Part shown: positions 1-11,800 of the stretch, piece after piece
How positions within the stretch are numbered: the first letter of the stretch is position 1
Layout of the letters: the number at the start of each line of letters is the position of its first letter
Assembly (NCBI RefSeq): GCF_000165395.2
Contig: NC_010574.1
Coordinates: 248,001 to 312,000, forward strand
Origin: Babesia bovis T2Bo
Lineage: Eukaryota; Apicomplexa; Aconoidasida; Piroplasmida; Babesiidae
DNA length: 64,000 nucleotides
Direction of reading: 5' to 3'
Notes under the pieces: model-generated
Told to the model about the DNA's origin: nothing
What the model saw: the letters and a program-made list of their open reading frames with translations, nothing else
The model's database searches: none
Translations under genes and position numbers: made by a program

Positions 1-671
1 ATCCTTCAACATTATATATCCACGACAAAAGAGTAGGCACGAAGAAGGAAAGCGAACGGCACGAACCCATAATAGCTATAACAGTAGATGAGCCATTAGG
101 AAAGTATTTACTGACTGAGAGCATGGGTATGTAACATGCCTCACAACATAAGCCAATAACAACAAATGATAAGCGAAGTACCACGGGACTCTTAGGAAAA
201 CAGAAAATAGATAACCACGCCAAAATAGAGAAGAACTGGCCCACTAAAAAGCATATGCGAGGGCCAAATGTATCTAACAGCCATCCTCCAAGAAATGAAC
301 AAATAAAATGGGTGGAATACGCCATAGTATACAAGTTGTTGATGCCACCTGCTCTTTCGGGGCAATCTGAATATGCCAGTATCATAGAACAAAAGAGACT
401 CACCTATATATTGAACGCCATATAAAGTTTTGTACGTTGCTTCAATTCCATCCTTTTTTTCACAATAATCTGCAAAGGCACCTGCCTTGTATAGTATCTC
501 TTGGAGGCCATTCCATCCCCAGTAGATACATCCAGCGGAGAGAATATAGTATAGATATATTGCAAGCCGTATTACAGGGTTGATATGCGGTGCTGGCATC
601 AACTTAGGGTCTACTATTTCTATACCAAAACTCTTTGTTTTGGTAGATTCAGCCTCTACGGTTGGGGCCAT
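1..671 (-). CDS. Major facilitator superfamily transporter, 5' part (runs off left edge)
   Basis: Two exons are visible, 671-404 and 366-1, joined over a 37-nt GT..AG intron; the rest lies left of the window. The predicted piece of about 210 residues has about five hydrophobic segments. The loop after the second one reads GGWLLDTFGPR, which fits the MFS loop 2-3 signature GxxxDxxGxR. An about 40-residue polar N-terminus precedes the first membrane helix. MFS proteins move small solutes across membranes. In apicomplexans a related group (ApiAT/NPT1-like) carries amino acids, and the spacing of this fragment would fit, but the substrate cannot be read here. The start chosen is the ATG at 671 (MAPTVEA); the frame stays open to an ATG at 761, but those extra residues look non-coding. 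Confidence 0.62.
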
Positions 672-802
672 CGTGATAACTGCCGTATAAATTCCAAATA
701 TATTTTCACGTTTAGACAATCTACTTGTAGTAGCTGTGAAGCATTGGTTAAAATGTGTCAAAGAGATTATTATGCTACGTATGAGTTTTAAATCCTTAGC
801 TC

Positions 803-1246
803 ATGGGGTATCAGCAGAGTGGCAAGGATAAGAGAGATTATAGCATAGATAACAAGCAGAATCCTAGGCACTGTCATGAGTTCCTAGAGAGTCTTCAGAA
901 TGTGATCAAGACGAAGGAAGAAGTCTCTCAGAAGGATCAGGACCACCCTCTGAGCAACCTCCTCTCCCAAGTCGGCCAGCTCCAATACGACATACGGCTC
1001 CTCTGGATCTTTGTACTGACCTTAGCCTGGCTAGTAGCGGTACTGTATCTAGCATTTGGTGCCATATGGCCACTGGACTGGACACATATGAGGTCGCATT
1101 GTAGGGGATGGTTCAGGAAGGGTAGTCTGAGTCCATGGGAGATACTGATGGTGGGTAAGAAGAAGGGAAGGGGGATACTAGTGTTTTTTGGTGGGAGTAA
1201 TGGTAAAAGCAGTCGTGATAACATAACACCCAGGTTGCCCTGGTGA
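803..1246 (+). pseudogene. ves1 (VESA1)-like fragment, C-terminal transmembrane end
   Basis: An open frame of 147 codons. From about residue 25 it resembles the C-terminal end of Babesia VESA1 proteins: a polar stretch, a conserved LLSQVGQLQYDIRLLW segment, one membrane span (about residues 65-90) ending LAFGAIWPLDWTHMRSH, and a short basic cytoplasmic tail. VESA1 is the variant antigen on the surface of infected red cells and is normally above 1000 residues, so at least 85% is missing. No upstream exons join to it. It lies in front of, not behind, the N-terminal-type fragment at 1746, so both are scrambled remnants. The frame is intact, so a short product cannot be excluded. The family call rests on remembered motifs. 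Confidence 0.6.
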
Positions 1247-1745
1247 ACATGGGCACCTACACACCACACGATTTATCATTGACAACACATAATGCAGCCT
1301 ATACACTAATAGGTGTCACAGTACTATTGCTTAGTAGATATAGACTAGTAGTGGAATGATTTATTGTCTATTGGTAACAGTGTTATATAGTTAGCAGGGG
1401 AAGCATTACTAGATTCTGTTTGCCAGCACAGTAGTAAATTCTTTAGTACGTGTTTGGTTAACGTGCATTAACATCAGTTAGTGCGTAGAGTAGTCTATAT
1501 AAGGTTTAGTAAGACCTTTAGCAAACGTTTTGTGGGTGATTGGTGACCTTTAGCAGATGCTCGGTGTAGTAGCACAGTAGAGTTTAGCGCCATAGTGGTA
1601 CGGCTTTACAAGGCAGTCATTCATCTATTCCGAGAGAATTGATGCCAAAACACGTTGGAACAATGTTACCAGTAGTCCTAATCGCGACCAATGTGCCCGA
1701 ATTCTCCTAGGGTCAGTATGTCTCATTTGGAGTAGCATTACTTAT
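1247..1745. other. Gene-free spacer between the two ves1-like fragments
   Basis: No coding frame, RNA gene or repeat could be supported here. The stretch separates a C-terminal-type and an N-terminal-type ves1 piece and may be a further decayed part of the same locus. Confidence 0.4.
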
Positions 1746-2030
1746 ATGCATTGGACAGGAAAGTGGACCAAAACCAGTCCATACTGGAACAATCATATCC
1801 TGGACGGCAGTGGTCTGGATGACGGTACCCTATCCCAATGGCTACAGGCCTTAGGGTTTCCCAAGGAAATGTTAAATGATAAGGGGCCGAAAAATAGATT
1901 AGATCAGGTTATATGGGATGGGTTTATGGGAAAAACTATTTTGGGGTTTTACAGCACCTGCAGGTGTTGGTGCCGTAAGGTTACACTAAGGAACAACATC
2001 CTGGAAATGTTCACCGACGATCCTGCATAA
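1746..2030 (+). pseudogene. ves1 (VESA1)-like fragment, N-terminal end
   Basis: An open frame of 94 codons. Residues 20-70 resemble the conserved N-terminal region of VESA1: GSGLDDGTLSQWLQALGFPK, then a segment with LDQVIWDGFMGKT. After about residue 70 the likeness stops and the frame closes at 2030. No continuation in another frame was found downstream. A functional ves1 gene would carry this region near its start and the membrane span found at 803-1246 at its end, so this is a truncated copy. It may be a donor for segmental gene conversion, the mechanism known for ves1 variation, but nothing here shows that. Confidence 0.6.
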
Positions 2031-2196
2031 TTTCTCTTTTGCACAATAAACTGCTGCGATATTAGGTATAGATGTTATAAAAGCGTTGACTGTAAGCCTT
2101 TATTCCGAAAGTAGCTTTGCATAAGGAAGACAGTCCAAATGTTATCCGAAACAACAATACTTACGAGAATAACTTATATATGTTTGTTGATTGATG

Positions 2197-2944
2197 CTAG
2201 CGGCATAAGGGCGATGCGAGTTTTCTAAACGTGCCTCCGCAAGTATATTGGTGTCGGTGCCCTGTTTCTGATTTCTCTGGGCTACACAGTAACTTACACC
2301 ACTTTTCATTTGGTCCTGGCGTTAAGTTTCTTGAACGTCTAATGTACCCAAAGTAAGGTGGTAAATGTTGACACGGACCCTAGTAGTATGCAAAACATAT
2401 CATAAATAACTTACGGAACACCTCCATACGTGACGTCGATTATATTCCACCTCATCTATGAAGTTGTGATATATATCGACATTGAGCCCGGTAATGTCAT
2501 TTACACGGTTCATATGCCATATGAAGTCCTGAGATATATTCCAGCCTACATAGACACTAACCTTTCCATGTGCATTTAGAGTTTTACTTTTTTTAGTCAG
2601 AAAAAGATATGCATGTATCATCTCATGCAACAGTGTTTCCTGCCATATATATCACATATGTATATATAAAACATACTTCACATTCTTTAGCTGATCTGTA
2701 CTTTAAAATGGGTTCACTCAAAATTATTTCACAATATCGATTTTCCTAATACAATATACGTTTGTGTATTGCCAATTACCTTGAAACGACATCTGCCAGC
2801 ACTAACCGTCATTTTCTTACTCCAAGACAGAACAACAGCACTTAGACTTTGATCAAAGCAAATATCGTTCAAATGGCGGAAAGATTCGTGCACATCGAAC
2901 AATTCGTAATCAATTTCATCAATTTCACATGTTAAGTCAATCAT
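2197..2944 (-). CDS. Small Spartan/SprT-like metalloprotease
   Basis: Five exons joined by introns of about 35 nt give a protein near 200 residues. Order: an N-terminal helix region with the FDxSL motif typical of SprT domains, a beta segment (MTVSAGRCRF), the zinc-protease motif HEMIH followed by AYLF, a third zinc histidine in AHG, then MNRVNDITGLNV and the Cys-bearing end (WRCSGPCQ, later CGGTF) that forms the Spartan zinc-binding sub-domain. SPRTN proteases degrade proteins crosslinked to DNA. Known Spartans carry PCNA- and ubiquitin-binding tails; this frame stops at 2197 a few residues after CGGTF, so those tails are absent. It is divergent from the RING gene with only 144 bp between starts. 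Confidence 0.8.
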
Positions 2945-3088
2945 TTCGTAATACAGGTGATGACAAAATAAGATTCATTGATGCAGCGCAAAATATGCGT
3001 TCCTCATTACACACCAGATGGTTCATTTACAATACGCATCATGTAGAGGCACGAAGATGATTCGTTTACAATTTGATTGACGATAAGG
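2945..3088. promoter_or_regulatory. Shared 144-bp divergent promoter region
   Basis: The SprT-like gene starts at 2944 on the minus strand and the RING gene at 3089 on the plus strand. Both must be driven from this short gap or from overlapping neighbours. No named promoter element was recognised; the call rests on arrangement alone. Confidence 0.3.
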
Positions 3089-3749
3089 ATGTCAGTGAAA
3101 CGAAGGAAGGCTACATCCTCAGCTCTATCAGATGATAACGAATGCACCTCCAATAGAAGGAAGGATTCAAAGCCAAATGTAGGCACCGATGAATTTATAT
3201 GTGGTTAGTGAATTACTTATCTGAATAATTATATCTTTTAGAATGCTGCCTATTACCTATTAAACAGAACAAAAGCAAGGAGTATTTGGGTCGCGTAAAT
3301 ACATGCCCTCATAAATTCCATCTTATTTGCATTAAGGTATAAGAAAGCGCTTATGCAGTTCATTCTTACTAGAAATGGTCTACTCTGGAAACTACATGCC
3401 CACAGTGTAAAGCTGTGTTTGATTACATAGAAAAATTATGTCCAATCACCGGAAACGTTGTTCAGAAGGTATGACGTAATTACAATGATTATTATATACA
3501 TAGATAAAATGCAAACCCCTCTTTCTTTGGGATCACGATAATCCTGATGAGCACAATAATAATGACGATGAAAACATTGATTCTAAGACTTCGGAGTCCT
3601 CTTTTGAGAACCCTCCGGCAATCAACCTATTATCACCTGAACAGGTTATGAAAATATCACTATGCAAACGTAAGTTTATACTTTGCAAAGGCATAACATT
3701 TTTAGAACAGCGGAAAACTATTGAACTAACGAAAGTACGTTTTGATTAA
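3089..3749 (+). CDS. RING-type zinc finger protein, probable E3 ubiquitin ligase
   Basis: Joined over four short introns (at about 3205, 3336, 3471 and 3671), the model gives about 170 residues. A basic N-terminus (MSVKRRKATSS) is followed by a RING finger at about residues 38-85: ECC pair, CPHKFHLIC, WSTLETTCPQC. The residues after it (ITGNVVQKIK) look like the tail of PHRF1-type RING domains. The C-terminal half is acidic and rich in Asn, Asp and Ser. RING domains recruit ubiquitin-charged E2 enzymes; substrate unknown. The last codons overlap by 4 bp an unrelated minus-strand frame ending at 3746. Confidence 0.7.
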
Positions 3750-4009
3750 GCCGATGATAGCTTGTAGGCTATTTCACTGACCGAGCGACATGTTAAACGC
3801 ATGGAGTTAAATTCTATTAACTGTGATTCATTGAAGGATGCAGTGTCGATTTCACCATTGAGGAAGGATACAATTAAATGTAACACTTCGTTCAATCTAC
3901 AACCTGAATACCAAGCGGATTTCATTGGGAAATAGTTCTTTTCCATGTTAGCAGTGGGTTTAATCTGTCCACCCACCTCAAATTGACAGCAACTATATAT
4001 AACGAGCAT
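3746..4009 (-). CDS. Short open frame, unknown, doubtful
   Basis: An 87-codon frame with ordinary composition and no recognised domain. It lies between the RING gene (4-bp tail overlap) and the RimP-like gene, whose stop is 120 bp upstream. No intron linking it to either neighbour could be built. It may be a small real gene or chance; it is listed because it fills an otherwise empty 380-bp gap. Confidence 0.25.
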   Translation of the reverse strand: MLVIYSCCQFEVGGQIKPTANMEKNYFPMKSAWYSGCRLNEVLHLIVSFLNGEIDTASFNESQLIEFNSMRLTCRSVSEIAYKLSSA

Positions 4010-4131
4010 TATAATTTCATTGCCACCAACCTAGTACGTAACCTAAACGTATTAACTGGCCATAACACTTGGCCTCTACTGAGGTATGATCGTCGATGGT
4101 TATTTGGAAGCTTTCAGCAGTTAATGTTAAC

Positions 4132-5678
4132 TTAGATTAGTCTAATGTTTTGTATGAAGTTGAGTGCAATGGTTTGTTCTTGACCATCTACTTCAATAGT
4201 CAAACCTGTGGAGCTATGTGACCCCTTCATGATGCCACTAATATTTGAAGCACTATCATCACTTAATGTGAGCATAACTCTTTTTCCAACGTTACAATTC
4301 CAATCCCTGCGACAGGAAAGTGTTTGGAATGCCCTTACATCCCGCGCCACTAACATAATGGCATGGTTAGTTATGGACTGTATATCCTCTTGCTCATCAA
4401 GTTCTTCAAGTCGGTGCTCTACGTGATAATATTCATTATAACTATAAAGCATACCTATTTTTAGCAACATAAGTTTAAGCTCCTTGTCACTGATTAAATG
4501 ACCTTCATTTCTTACATTTTCAACGACTATTTTAATGGCGCCAGGCAACCATGTGATATCATATACGTCAAAAGATGTATGGAACCTTACCAGCTCTGGG
4601 GGCCAATCGTAAGTAATACAGTCCCTGGTAAACGTAAGCCATACTTATATCAACCCACCTGATACATTCTTCAGTCCGCATACGCCAAGGTGCGTACAGA
4701 GGATCATCCCAGTTTGATAGATCCATATGTATTGGGCTTTTCCTAGGAGTGTAAGTATAACTATCCTCTAAGTGCAAGAATTCTAAAGGGTGCTGCTGGT
4801 GTACGGTGTTTACCAAAGATTTTTTATAGTTCAATATCATATGAAAACGTTCATCCTCAGTGCTCACACAATATCTATTAGCATAGTACGCTTCCCTAAT
4901 GTCAAGTGGCAATGCTGCATACTCTTTATATGTCAATGGCCATTCTATCACATTCGATTACTTCCCCAGTCAACCTACCCTTTTCAAAACTACGTTCATA
5001 CCATCTGCGCTGCTCCATTCGTGCATCACCCAGTGTCCTTAGATCCTTAATAAACATACGTTTTCCTAAAATCAAATTTTCCAGATGGTGGCTAGATTCC
5101 AACTCCACAAACAAGGACGTCTTAACAGCTCTCTGTTCGGATTGTATTTCTTCGTAACTCGGCCATGGTGCAATTCCTCTGCATAGTAGATCATATTCTG
5201 CCAAATCAGTTCGCATCAAATCACGTAGATGCTTATTTCCAGGTATATATAAATAATCTTGATAGTTGCCAGAAACTGAACGTTTGACTCTCGATATTGG
5301 GGATGAGTCAAGAGGAATGGCACTATCTCCACGCCTCCTTAACAACGAATTAACTAGAAATGCACGTCGTATTTCAAAATCATCTTCTTCTACGACATCA
5401 TTTGTGCCACGATTGAAGAAGAGATTACGAGGCGCATCGTAATAAGGGTAAGGTGGATACTTCCCGGTTGAATATTCTACTGCACTTGCATATTCTAGAG
5501 GGTCTTCTAGGTAATCAGGATATTTTGCAAAGATAGGACCAAAGACCTTATTGCAAAAACACGGCGGGGCGTTAGACACATATGCATTCTTGCCATGAAA
5601 AGCGACAGAACGCAATGATAATCCATTTCCACAGTATGATGCGATATATATTAAATACAAAAGTATTAAATTGCGCAT
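4132..5678 (-). CDS. Secreted or plastid-targeted protein with RimP-like C-terminus
   Basis: Three exons joined at two 34-nt introns (near 4960 and 4640; phases match) give about 490 residues. The N-terminus is a clear signal peptide (LILLYLIYIASYCGNG) followed by a stretch that could be a transit peptide, the usual apicoplast address. The last 140 residues resemble bacterial RimP: GAIKIVVENVRNEG, a middle helix, a strand ending just before RDW, and a final SH3-like part (GKRVMLTL ... TIALNFIQNIRLI). RimP matures the 30S ribosomal subunit, so a plastid ribosome role would fit. The central region (KYPDYLEDPLEYA) has no recognised family. The RimP match is by eye; the signal peptide is more secure. 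Confidence 0.5.
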
Positions 5679-5899
5679 AACAGTTTCATTGCGATGGTTA
5701 TAATTTAAAGATCATCTTGCGATCTGTAACTAAAATGAGATTGAACCACACATTCTACGACATTTACACATCTCGGCGCATTTCACATAACTAAGAACAC
5801 GATAGGTACACCTAAAAAGGGTGATATGGGCTTATGTAATATTACATGAATTCACATTGTAAACATCTTTAATATTATCAGTCCGACTATCATCACTGT

Positions 5900-7312
5900 T
5901 TAGAAAATTGCCGAGAATTGCTCCAAGTCTCCTTCGCAATTACTGTGCCATTTAGGTGGCACATTGATTGGAAGGAGCCAATCATCATCCTGAGATCCGC
6001 TGATATCATACAGGCGCGCAGTTATTTTACAGATATCATCGCGGAGTTCTCGGTAGTCGCTATAACGCAACACTGTCTTCTCCAGTATATAGCAGATGGC
6101 TTTATGCTTTTTGTATCGTCTTATATGTGTCAATCGCAATGATTGAGCAGGGGACTTGTTGCAAAATGTGGCGGCGTATATAACGCGGGTTATAGTTGCG
6201 ATATGGTCCCTAAATTTTACAAAATCATCTGGCTCAACAAATATCAAAGCCTTGGGACGTTGTTTGTTCGCTTCACCCAGAGCGATAGAGAATGAGTCGA
6301 ACATTAATACTAATGAAGGTGATATACGAGGTTGGGCTTCCCAATCTACAGTATCAACACTCCCAGTTAGCCTGTAAATGATTGGATGATTGCCGATTGA
6401 CTTTACCTGCAAGTGACATAATCTAAAGTGCTTTTAGCAATGACAAGAGATACAGTTCCGGGGGACAACTTAGGTTTTTGAGATCCTGAAGGTAGTATAA
6501 CTGACGCTGCACAAGAACCGTCAGGATTGAAATACTCCACACTATTTGCATGTAGAAATTCGACATTATCGCCCAATTTACCGTCATCTGTGGCCGAGAT
6601 GCGTTTTCGCAGCTTAATAGCTTCTATGATACTATTACTGCTGAATTCAATACCAGTGTAGAAACCACAGTTGCCAATAATACGTTGTATGTCCCATATA
6701 AGTGGATGTTTACCATGTCCCACTTCTAGTAAAACATCTTCACGATCAATTGGAGCTCCAGGCCTTATCCTTTTCAGCGCTGAACGGATGATTTTCACTG
6801 TCACTGCAGTATCAAAACCTGAAAATGGCACATCAGAATCGCGGCCACCGGCATAAAATGCATCCCATGCTCTGGTTTCATCGTCAATGTCGAGTGTGGT
6901 TATGCCCATAGACGACGCCGGATCGCTGGACGACACATCTACTGATACGCGCCTTTTGCGCTTGCGTAAGGTATATGCTCCGACCTGAAAAAATATGACA
7001 ATGGATAAATAATAGTTTCTATGTCCATCATATAAAGATGAAAATCCTTGCGTATTCTTAACAATCCGTAAATGATAAACCACGATTTATGTTATACAAA
7101 CATTAGACAGGAAGTACCCCTATGAAGCGACACATCTAACGCAAATTAATACATACCTGATGAACATCAGAAGAGCCGTCCTTATGTATACAACGTTTGG
7201 CATTGTCAATAGGACTTGGACTTTGCCTTTTAGTATGGTTTTGTACACCCCTGACGGAAGGGGTACTGTTACAATCAACATTGGTTAACAGTCTACTGCG
7301 TAAAAGTACCAT
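5900..7312 (-). CDS. Class I SAM-dependent methyltransferase, METTL-type
   Basis: Three exons: 7312 to about 7155, a 170-nt intron ending in a pyrimidine-rich acceptor (TTTTTTCAG), a long middle exon, then a 34-nt intron near 6400. The protein of about 430 residues has a basic, Ser-rich N-terminus (RKRKRR), then the methyltransferase core: motif I is VLLEVGHGKHPL, an acidic SAM-ribose residue follows in TGIEFSS, and LVIAKSTLDYV corresponds to the post-motif found in METTL13/EEF1A-lysine-type enzymes. Motif I reads GHGKHP instead of GxGxG, which is common in this subgroup. Substrate cannot be assigned. It is one of five genes or frames in a row on the minus strand (3.7-8.2 kb). Confidence 0.65.
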
Positions 7313-7511
7313 TATGAATGTAAAAAATTAATCAATGCGATAGATTTGTTATGAATGTGTTTATGACCGATGATTCTACACACCTTTAAGTATGGCCAAG
7401 AGTAGCACTTCGCAATGCTACAATGAAATTGGCACATATGCTGTTATATATATGACGGAAATCGACAAACTTTCTCCTTATGAGATCCCAACCTTAATTG
7501 CGATAGTTTTT

Positions 7512-8198
7512 TCATTCAATTGGTTGAATGGTAGTTTCGGCTTCCTTAGAAGTTAAATTCTGTAGGGTCCCAAGTCTACCTTCCAACTGCCTCATCAATT
7601 GTTCTTCATCAGTGTCTGTTACTATTTTGCCAATACTTTAATTAAATAACGTACCTTTAGGTTCTTGGCCATCATTCTCGACGATTCGAGTGGCCTCTCC
7701 AAACATATCACTTGCTTCGCTGACACCTTCGTTATAATATTTACCTTTGGAATTTTCATCGGGAGGCTGATGTATTGTGTAGCTGTCTTTAGAGCACTTA
7801 CCAATACTTCGCCATCACCTGGAGGTAGCAACCCCTTCTCTTGCAATTCTTTGCGTTCTTGGACCATTTCATTCTCCGGAAATGGTTCTATAAAAATGTT
7901 TAATCACTTGTTGTAAAATACCTTTCAATTCTTCTTCTTCCTCCCTTATGATGTTGATGTCGTCGTGTGTGTTGTCGTCCACAATGAGCAATACATTCTC
8001 CTCGTTAGTAGGCAGAGTTGGAATGTGATTAAGATCGGTATTTATCGGCACGGGAAAGACGATGTAATCATATTTGGGAGCAATGGTTGTCTGTGTGTTA
8101 CGGGACTTCAGGTGTGAATATGTGAGTGCCAATATTGATGAAATACGCAAAAAACATAACAACCAAAACAAATTCCTTACAGAAGTCATGTTTACCAT
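7512..8198 (-). CDS. Secreted acidic protein, unknown function
   Basis: Four exons joined at three short introns (near 7900, 7800 and 7640), all 33-36 nt with matching phase, give about 195 residues. The N-terminus has a signal peptide (FWLLCFLRISSILALTYS). The mature part is acidic and polar (NVLLIVDDNTHDD, REEEEELK, then DTDEEQLMRQLEGRL) with no transmembrane segment, cysteine pattern or GPI signal. Nothing in it identifies a family. Reading it as unspliced would stop soon after exon 1, so the introns matter for the model. Confidence 0.5.
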
Positions 8199-8390
8199 GT
8201 TTATATTCAGATTATATAGTAATGTGTGCGTATTTAGGTAACGAGTTCACAACACTGTGATGAGCCCGCCAATGAAGTTAGACGAAAATAGAACAAAAGC
8301 GACGGCATGGATACACACTACAAGATGAAAGTATATACTACCTCAGCAACAAAAAAATGACGGAATAATTACAGAAAACGCATGTACATA

Positions 8391-8415
8391 AGCCACCTAC
8401 GGGGATCGAACCCGT

Positions 8416-8456
<41 letters not shown>

Positions 8457-8462
8457 AGTGGC
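8391..8462 (-). tRNA. tRNA-Thr (anticodon UGU)
   Basis: On the minus strand a 72-nt cloverleaf can be drawn: acceptor GCCACTT pairs with AGGTGGC (one G-T wobble), the D arm contains TAGCACAGTGGTAGTGC, the anticodon loop is CTTGTAA with TGT as anticodon, and the T arm is CGGGTTCGATCCCCG. No intron. A TTTT run follows about 15 nt past the 3' end on the minus strand and may be the Pol III stop. Confidence 0.93.
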
Positions 8463-8824
8463 GAACGCTAACAAGCCAAAATAAACGGTCATGCCAGTAT
8501 ATATCATGCCCAACGGTAAAATCCATTATACTGAAGCCTACCAACCGCATAGATTTCTTTTAACATATGCTTTGCAAATATATCTAACCTAACAGATGGT
8601 GGCTATGTATTGAGATAATCACCAGTGTGTAGTGTTTAATTTTCTTTCAGCTGTATATTTACCTATGAACCGATACACAAGATTCTTCTTGTTCAGGGTT
8701 AATTAAGCTGTTTTGACAATTTCATGAGTTGTGGTATTTACTGTCATATAGTTACGGTATTTGATACATCCTAGGGTTTGAATATGCTGGATAAAATAGA
8801 CTGTTTCTTTGCTTTGGCACTACC
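8463..8824. other. Upstream region of PWP2
   Basis: No gene seen in this 360-bp stretch. It separates the tRNA start from the PWP2 start codon and presumably holds both promoters. Confidence 0.4.
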
Positions 8825-11800
8825 ATGAGTGTCTACAATCTAGCAAACATATGCGGTGCGCCATATACTGGCGGCCGTATATGTTTTAGCCCTCAAGGTA
8901 AGCCATTTTAACTTTTTATTTATTTTTTGGTATGCTATGCCCATGGATGGAAGCTTAGACATGGCCTTCTATACTTCTATGCAATTGATTCATATATGAT
9001 GACTTATGTAAAAGTATATGTTGTAATAAGGGATGATGCTTGATAGTGTTACGTTTGTATCTATTGTGTATTCGTATAATGCATTGGTTGTTGTATTCTT
9101 GAGATGGCCCATGCTTCACATTTGATGAATTTGATCATGGTGAACATTACGTGTATCTGTATTATATATCGTATACTCATTGTTCTGTAGGAGGGTGTAT
9201 ATTGGCACCAGTCGGTAATAGGGTCACTGTCTATGACGTGCAAAGTAGCCGAAGCACAACTTTATCGTCACAAACTAGATCAGATATCGCAATAATATCG
9301 TACCATCCAACATTGCCACTTGTTATTTTGATTGATGTACATGGTAGGTCATAGATGTTACCGTTTAACGCATAAACAGGATATGGTTACATACTTAATC
9401 TACTACGGGATTGCATTTTGCACCGGCTTCAATTCAAGACTTCAAGTACTGTTATCAATGAAAAGCGGAGCACTTCAGTGTTGCCAGCTAACGAATCGCA
9501 ACGCTTGGTAAGGGATGCAGCTTTCAGTCCCGACGCACGCTTTTTTGCTGTGGCTATAGGCAATAAACTCTGCATATGGCGTGCTCCAGAAGAGGGACTA
9601 TCATGGCGCATGACTTTACATAGGGAATTAACTGGGCACATGGACACAATATCTAGTGTAGATTGGTCCTCAGACTCGAGGTTCATATGTACCGCATCGG
9701 CCGACCTAACGGTAAGGCTGTGGTCGGTTGATCCAATTCCTGGTTTTGTACCATGCGCTTTTGTTGATCATAGGCGTCCTGTGAAGACGGCATTTTTTTC
9801 TAGTGATATGACTCGTATTTGTGCAATATCGAAAGAAGGCGTGATAATTGTCTGGAAAACTGTTGATAACATGGAAGCGACCACTCTGGATCCTAAGATT
9901 AACCATGCTAAAAGGATAGGCCACAACAAGAGACATGCCAACTTTGAGTTATATAATGATCCTGAGATAAACGGCTCTGCATCGGACATAGCCACTGCGG
10001 TGTGGATAAAAGAAACGCAGGCGTATTGTAACCAGGCTAACAACACTGTCGTAGGTATATTGGGCACCGTTTTATCATTTCGTAGGTATCAAGAGTATGC
10101 TTTAATAAGAACACCAACCTGGTGGTGATCGGTTTCACTGGCGGTCTCTTTGGCCTTTACAGGTTTCCTAGCTTTGACTCTATATATACCCTGCGTATTG
10201 GGAACGAGCTTCCAGTTGTTGATTCAGTGGACATTTCGAGTGACGGTGACTGGTTAGGCCTGGCGTGTTCAGAAACGGGGACTCTTGTCGTTTGGGAATG
10301 GAAGAGTGAGACCTTTGTGATGAAGCAGCAAGGCCACCACACTGGCATCCGTTCTGTTGCGTTTTCTTCTGGTGGCGGTGGCACCATTAACGTGGGTGGT
10401 GTCGTAGACAAAGAGATGAAGACTGACGTCGACCACAATTTCGCCGGTAATAAGTTGGGTCTTGGCGCTCGATATGTTGCCGCTACTGGAGGATTCGATG
10501 GCAAAGTAAAGCTATGGGATAGCAACAGCGGTTTATGTATAGTGACATTTGATGATCACACTGCTGCTGTTGAGGCCCTTTGCTTCACACCTCAGGTATT
10601 TTGATTATCTGTATATTAACATTCCCCAGGGCAATGCTATAATAACAGCATCACTTGATGGGACAGTACGCGCGTTTGATTTATTAAGATACAAGAATTT
10701 CCGAACTTTTACTGCTTCTAGGGTACAGTTTGTCTCTGTAGCGTGTGATGCATCAGGTAGCATTATATGTGCTGGTTCTCGGGGTGAAAGCAATTCCGTA
10801 TTCATTTGGAGTTTGCAAACTGGGAAGCTATTAGACGAACTTCATGGCCACTCATCTGCAGTTACCGGTGTTGCATTTCATCCCAATTTGTCCTACTCCG
10901 GTTTCCTGGTCTCGGCATCGTGGGATAAAACAATTAACGTATGTGTTGCGATTTTTGTATATAGATATATTTTAGGTATGGAATATATACGGTCGCGCTG
11001 ATAAGGGTGGTGCTACTGAGCCACTTATGAATAGTTCAAGTGTTGTTGCTATCGCTTTTGATACTCGGGACAATAACATATTGGCTGCGGCTGTGTTATG
11101 TGGCCGTATATTATTCTGGGATTTGAATAACGCTGAGGTTGTTTTTTTTGTACAACATAAATAATTTTGCAGCAAGTTGGCAGTATTGACGGATTGCGCG
11201 ATCTTCAATCTGGACGCGACCCCGGTGAATTCTACTCATCTGTTAATTCCCGGGGTAAGCGTAAAGAGAGTCATGATTTACAATCATGCGTCAATCGCAA
11301 TCATCATTTTAACTCGATATCGTATGTATCTAGTGGCCGTATGTTAGTCGCTGGTTCCCGTAATTCTGCCAGCGTCTGCATTTACAGCACGGAGACTTAC
11401 AGTCTGCTCTGCTCCATTTCGTTGACCAATAATCGTTCACTATCTGGCATTTTACGCGAGCTTAATTCACGTTACATGACGGAATACGGTCATAGCCTAC
11501 AGGAGATGGAGTTATCTGATGACGAGGAGCGCTTTGAGGGTGCTGCAGAGCGCCGTAGAATTCAGGCACACCTATCTCTTCCTGGTGTCCAGGAGGGAGA
11601 ATTGTCAAAGTCATCCAGGCGTTTCCATGTTTGGTGTGTCTCATGTTCTCCTGATGGTAGGCAATTTGCCGCTGCTACATCCCACGGGTTGTATGTATAC
11701 TCAATGGATGCATTCATTAAGACGCCGAACTATTTGGGCGAAGTGTTCAAGTCGGTTGGTTTATTCCAACCTCAGCTGCTTACAAAGAACGTCACTGTGG

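Noticed and set aside
585..791. 68-codon plus-strand frame at the start of the MFS gene
   Set aside because: Antisense to the MFS first exon and without features.
803..1246. Reading the 147-codon frame as a complete small membrane protein
   Set aside because: Its only recognisable part is the ves1 C-terminal end, so a remnant is the simpler account; expression is not excluded.
1501..1512. Telomere-like GGTTTAG near the ves1 fragments
   Set aside because: A single unit, not an array; no evidence of a chromosome end.
5918..6377. Two plus-strand frames opposite the methyltransferase
   Set aside because: Shadow frames of the minus-strand gene, which has clear SAM motifs.
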